Assembly: GCA_002394185.1 (NCBI GenBank)
Contig: DGTB01000178.1
Coordinates: 279-16,023 of the forward strand
Length of the DNA: 15,745 nt
DNA from: Bacteroidales bacterium UBA4347
GTDB lineage: Bacteria > Bacteroidota > Bacteroidia > Bacteroidales > P3
Direction: 5' to 3'
Shown: piece after piece, positions 13,532-15,745 of the stretch
Layout of the letters: the number at the start of each line of letters is the position of its first letter
How positions within the stretch are numbered: position 1 is the stretch's first letter
The notes under the pieces: generated by a model
Told to the model about the DNA's origin: nothing
What the model saw: the letters and a program-made list of their open reading frames with translations, nothing else
Databases searched by the model: none
Position numbers and translations under genes: made by a program

Positions 13532-14519
13532 AGATAATCGGGCAGGGCAGTGCACCGCGGCGGATGCCGTCTTTTTTGCCTATCTTGTAAATGACACCTA
13601 TCTCGAAGGCTCCCAGCGTGTGGCTGGCTTCGGCGAGGGTGGAGAGGTTGGCGTCGTAGCTCAGGCCGAAGATCCACGACGTCCACTCCACCGCCAGGTT
13701 CACCGACAGGGCATCGCCGTGCCTGCCCAGCAGTCCGGCGCTGAAGGCAAGGTAGTTGCGGGGACGCTCGTTGAAGTACCATTTCAGGTCGGCGCCGTAG
13801 ACCAGTTCGGAGAACTCCTTCTGCATCTGGAATCCCACCACGGGCAGCACGCTCCACTGCGGATGAAAGCGCCATTCGGCACGCGCATAGGCGTTCCAGC
13901 GGCGGCTGAGGCGGGTGTCGCTCAGGCCCAGATAGGAGATGTCGGGCTCGTTGATGTTGCGCACCGAGAGGCCGGCTTTGGTATAAAGCTCGTCGTGTAT
14001 CTGCCAGAACCACGCCGCGCCGACCCCGAGGGTGGGGTAGAGGGCTTTCTCGCGCACGAAACTCTCGGTGCCGTCGGCCAGGTCGATGTCCTCCACGTTG
14101 AAGCCCACCTGCCCCACGCCGCCTTCGACGCCGAGGGAGACGAGGTGTTCGCCGTCGCCCAGGGCCTGGAAGTAGGAGAGGATGGCGCTGGCCGAGGTGG
14201 AGCCGTAGTTCAGCTGGCCGGCACGGTCGTTGCTCACCCAGGCTCCGATGCTGAGGCCGTTGTGGTTGCGCTTGCTGCGCGTCAGGCTCAGCTCGGCGGT
14301 GGCGCTGATGGTCTGGAAGGGGGTGCTGACGGAGGCCCACTGGTTGCGGTAGATGACGCCGAAGCGCCCCACTCCGTCGAAGAACCCGCTATAGGCCGGA
14401 TTGAACAGCAGCGGGTCCAGGTCCAGCATCGAGAAGTGAATGTCCTGGGCTTTGACCGAATTGAAGATTGAAGATTGAAAATTGAAAAGGATGCTGACGC
14501 ACAACGTCAACTTAACCAT
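13530..14519 (-). CDS. PorP/SprF-family type IX secretion system membrane protein
   Basis: 329 residues from the ATG at 14519 (MVKLTLCVSILFNF); an in-frame TTG at 14546 would add nine. The signal peptide ends near SVKA before QDIHFSM. The mature start reads DPLLFNPAYSGFFDG...RFGVIYRNQWASV, the hallmark NPA-x-x-G and YRNQW segments of the PorP/SprF family. The rest is outer-membrane barrel strands (LSIGAWVSNDRAG, LVSLGVEGGVGQVGF, NYLAFSAGLLG, LGAFEIGVIYKIG). Family members sit in the outer membrane and pair with PorE-type proteins or support secretion and gliding adhesins. It is followed after 13 bp by the OmpA/PD40 gene, whose signal-peptide DNA is nearly the same. The exact ortholog (core PorP or one of many paralogues) is undecided. 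Confidence 0.92.
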   Translation of the reverse strand: MVKLTLCVSILFNFQSSIFNSVKAQDIHFSMLDLDPLLFNPAYSGFFDGVGRFGVIYRNQWASVSTPFQTISATAELSLTRSKRNHNGLSIGAWVSNDRAGQLNYGSTSASAILSYFQALGDGEHLVSLGVEGGVGQVGFNVEDIDLADGTESFVREKALYPTLGVGAAWFWQIHDELYTKAGLSVRNINEPDISYLGLSDTRLSRRWNAYARAEWRFHPQWSVLPVVGFQMQKEFSELVYGADLKWYFNERPRNYLAFSAGLLGRHGDALSVNLAVEWTSWIFGLSYDANLSTLAEASHTLGAFEIGVIYKIGKKDGIRRGALPCPII

Positions 14520-14570
14520 TCCTTTTATGAACCCCGATAGTTTCAATTTTCAATATTTGATTCCCAATTC
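14458..14570. repeat. Inverted-repeat-bounded signal-peptide module, copy 2
   Basis: ATTGAAAATTGAAA (14474-14487) is the exact reverse complement of 14541-14554; the outer ends are again GAATTG and CAATTC. The module starts 5 bp after the tsaD stop codon and supplies the start region and signal peptide of the PorP-like gene. The interior repeats the TGACG/CGTCA hairpin of copy 1. Confidence 0.8.
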
Positions 14571-14575
14571 CCGTT

Positions 14576-15586
14576 TTATCGTGTGTAGGGGGGTAAAGAT
14601 ATGTCGGCGAATTCGCCTTTCAGGTACTTGAAATATCCGGCAATGCCCACCATGGCGGCATTGTCGGTGCAGAACTTGAACGGCGGTATGAAGGCCTGCC
14701 AGCGGTGCTTGTCGCAGATGCGCTGCAGCTCGCTGCGCAGGCGGCTGTTGGCGCTGACGCCGCCGGCGATGGCCACCTGGCGCACATTGTATTTCAGGGC
14801 CGCTTTCTCGACCTTCTTCAGCAGGAAGTCCACGATGGTCTTCTGGATGGAGGCGCAGAGGTCGGCCTTGTGTTTCTCGATGAAGTCGGGGTCCTCCTTC
14901 AGGCGGTCGCGCAGGAAGTAGAGGAACGACGTCTTGATGCCGGAGAAGGAGTAGTCGTAGCCCGCAATCTGCGGCGTGGCGAAATGGAAGGCGTCGGCGT
15001 TGCCCTCCTTGGCCAGGCGGTCGATGATGGGGCCGCCGGGGTAGCCGAGGTCCATGATCTTGGCGGCCTTGTCGATGGCTTCGCCGGCGGCGTCGTCGAT
15101 GGTCTGTCCCAGTATCTCCATGTCGAAATGGCTGCGCAGCAGCAGTATCTGTGTGTGGCCGCCGCTGACGAGCAGGCAGATGAAGGGAAATTGAGGAGCG
15201 TTCCATGGAGCGCCGGCATCTTGCCGGCAGAAGTGGCTGAGCACATGCGCCTGCAGGTGGTTCACCTCTATGATGGGTTTCCCCAGGGCCTGGGCGAAGC
15301 TCTTGGCGAAGCTCACGCCCACCATCAGGCTCCCCATCAGTCCCGGCCCGCGGGTGAAGGCCACGGCGTCGATTTCCTCCTTGCCGATGCCCGCCTCGCG
15401 GATGGCGCCGTCCACCACGGGTATGATATTCTGCTCGTGGGCGCGGCTCGCCAGCTCGGGCACCACGCCGCCGTATTGCTCGTGAACTTTCTGACTGGCA
15501 ATGACATTGCTCAGCAGCACATCGTCTCTCAACACTGCCGCCGACGTGTCGTCGCAACTTGATTCTATAGCCAATATAGTAGACAT
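14576..15586 (-). CDS. tsaD: tRNA N6-adenosine threonylcarbamoyltransferase TsaD
   Basis: Catalyses transfer of the threonylcarbamoyl group from threonylcarbamoyl-AMP to A37 of ANN-decoding tRNAs, in complex with TsaB and TsaE, in the cytosol. The 336 residues are of normal length and carry ESSCDDT (8-14), YGGVVPELASRAH (38-50), TRGPGLMGSLMVG (78-90), the metal ligands His110 and His114 in NHLQAH, VSGGHTQ (140-146), SFSGIKTS, and the C-terminal CTDNAAM with the third metal ligand. A short stretch at about 120-130 (CRQDAGAPWNA) is encoded by a hairpin repeat and replaces a variable loop. A well-formed Bacteroidetes promoter lies 24-55 bp upstream. The PorP-like and OmpA/PD40 genes follow closely and may be co-transcribed. 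Confidence 0.97.
   Translation of the reverse strand: MSTILAIESSCDDTSAAVLRDDVLLSNVIASQKVHEQYGGVVPELASRAHEQNIIPVVDGAIREAGIGKEEIDAVAFTRGPGLMGSLMVGVSFAKSFAQALGKPIIEVNHLQAHVLSHFCRQDAGAPWNAPQFPFICLLVSGGHTQILLLRSHFDMEILGQTIDDAAGEAIDKAAKIMDLGYPGGPIIDRLAKEGNADAFHFATPQIAGYDYSFSGIKTSFLYFLRDRLKEDPDFIEKHKADLCASIQKTIVDFLLKKVEKAALKYNVRQVAIAGGVSANSRLRSELQRICDKHRWQAFIPPFKFCTDNAAMVGIAGYFKYLKGEFADISLPPYTR
15206..15230. repeat. GCCGGCA hairpin repeat inside tsaD
   Basis: GCCGGCA (15212-15218), TCT, TGCCGGC (15222-15228): a perfect 7-bp hairpin within coding sequence. In the tsaD frame it gives CRQDAGAPW; other frames give SAGKMPALHG and AGILPA. Such peptides are often seen in conceptual translations of a dispersed repeat in several bacterial phyla (recalled, not searched). 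Only one copy is in this window. Confidence 0.6.
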
Positions 15587-15609
15587 ATCTTTAGTAAAAA
15601 ATCAAAATG

Positions 15610-15641
15610 CAAAAATACGAAATCCCCCCGACATGGCCAAA
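15610..15641 (-). promoter_or_regulatory. Bacteroidetes housekeeping promoter of tsaD
   Basis: On the minus strand TTTG (15641-15638), a 20-bp spacer, then TATTTTTG (15617-15610), an exact fit to TTTG-N19-21-TAnnTTTG. It is 23 bp before the ATG at 15586, giving a very short leader. Confidence 0.8.
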
Positions 15642-15713
15642 TAAAAAATCGTCACCCCATAAAAACCAACCCCACCGCACCCCTACCCAAGAGGTGTCCG
15701 ATACGGCATATCT

Positions 15714-15745
15714 TATATTGTTTTTATATTGTTTACATATTGTTC
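15714..15745. repeat. 11-bp tandem AT-rich repeat at the window edge
   Basis: TATATTGTTTT, TATATTGTTTA and CATATTGTTC follow each other with an 11-bp period and run to the end of the window, so the array may continue. Close to one helical turn per unit. The interval 15642-15713 shows nothing recognisable. Confidence 0.6.

Noticed and set aside
13452..14471. 339-codon plus-strand open frame
   Set aside because: Antisense to the PorP/SprF-family gene, whose NPAYSG and YRNQW motifs are decisive.

Overview
The window looks like chromosomal DNA from a moderately high-GC Bacteroidales (Bacteroidota) bacterium. The signs are a PorP/SprF-family and an OmpA/PD40 protein of the type IX secretion (T9SS) type, KdsA (Gram-negative lipopolysaccharide synthesis), short ECF sigma factors with membrane partners, starts without Shine-Dalgarno sequences, and promoters of the Bacteroidetes form (TTTG, about 20 bp, TAnnTTTG). 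No rRNA, tRNA, CRISPR array or insertion-sequence transposase is visible.

Layout. Positions 1-2585 (+): a left-truncated PLP-dependent Cys/Met-metabolism enzyme, a terminator built from a CTATAG repeat, then elbB coupled by a 4-bp overlap to a secreted protein with an internal duplication. A shared terminator faces the convergent TPR membrane protein (2656-3324, -). After an AT-rich divergent promoter region come a dihydroorotate dehydrogenase-like protein (3615-4598, +) and a compact operon of four-helix-bundle protein, kdsA and a DEDDh exonuclease (4675-6828, +), closed by a strong hairpin. Everything from 7041 to 15586 is on the minus strand. In transcription order it is tsaD, a PorP/SprF protein, an OmpA/PD40 protein, then two tandem paralogous three-gene cassettes. 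Each cassette has an ECF sigma factor, a single-pass membrane protein and a secreted or outer-membrane beta-rich protein.

How the parts work together (inference). The two cassettes look like autoregulated envelope-signalling units: sigma factor, membrane protein as likely anti-sigma, and an outer-membrane target or sensor. Both sigma genes are preceded by the same element, T7-GTAAG-N16-CGT, 27-28 nt before the ATG. The membrane proteins carry an (Ile-x-Thr)-like linker made by a 9-bp CTATAG DNA minisatellite, with 16 units in one and 7 in the other. The same minisatellite occurs in non-coding DNA upstream of elbB.

The most unusual signal is a pair of about 104-113 bp inverted-repeat-bounded modules at the 5' ends of the PorP-like and OmpA/PD40 genes. 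Each supplies the translation start and signal peptide of an otherwise unrelated protein. A third repeat type, a GCCGGCA hairpin, lies inside tsaD. Small repeats entering reading frames in frame is therefore a recurring theme here.
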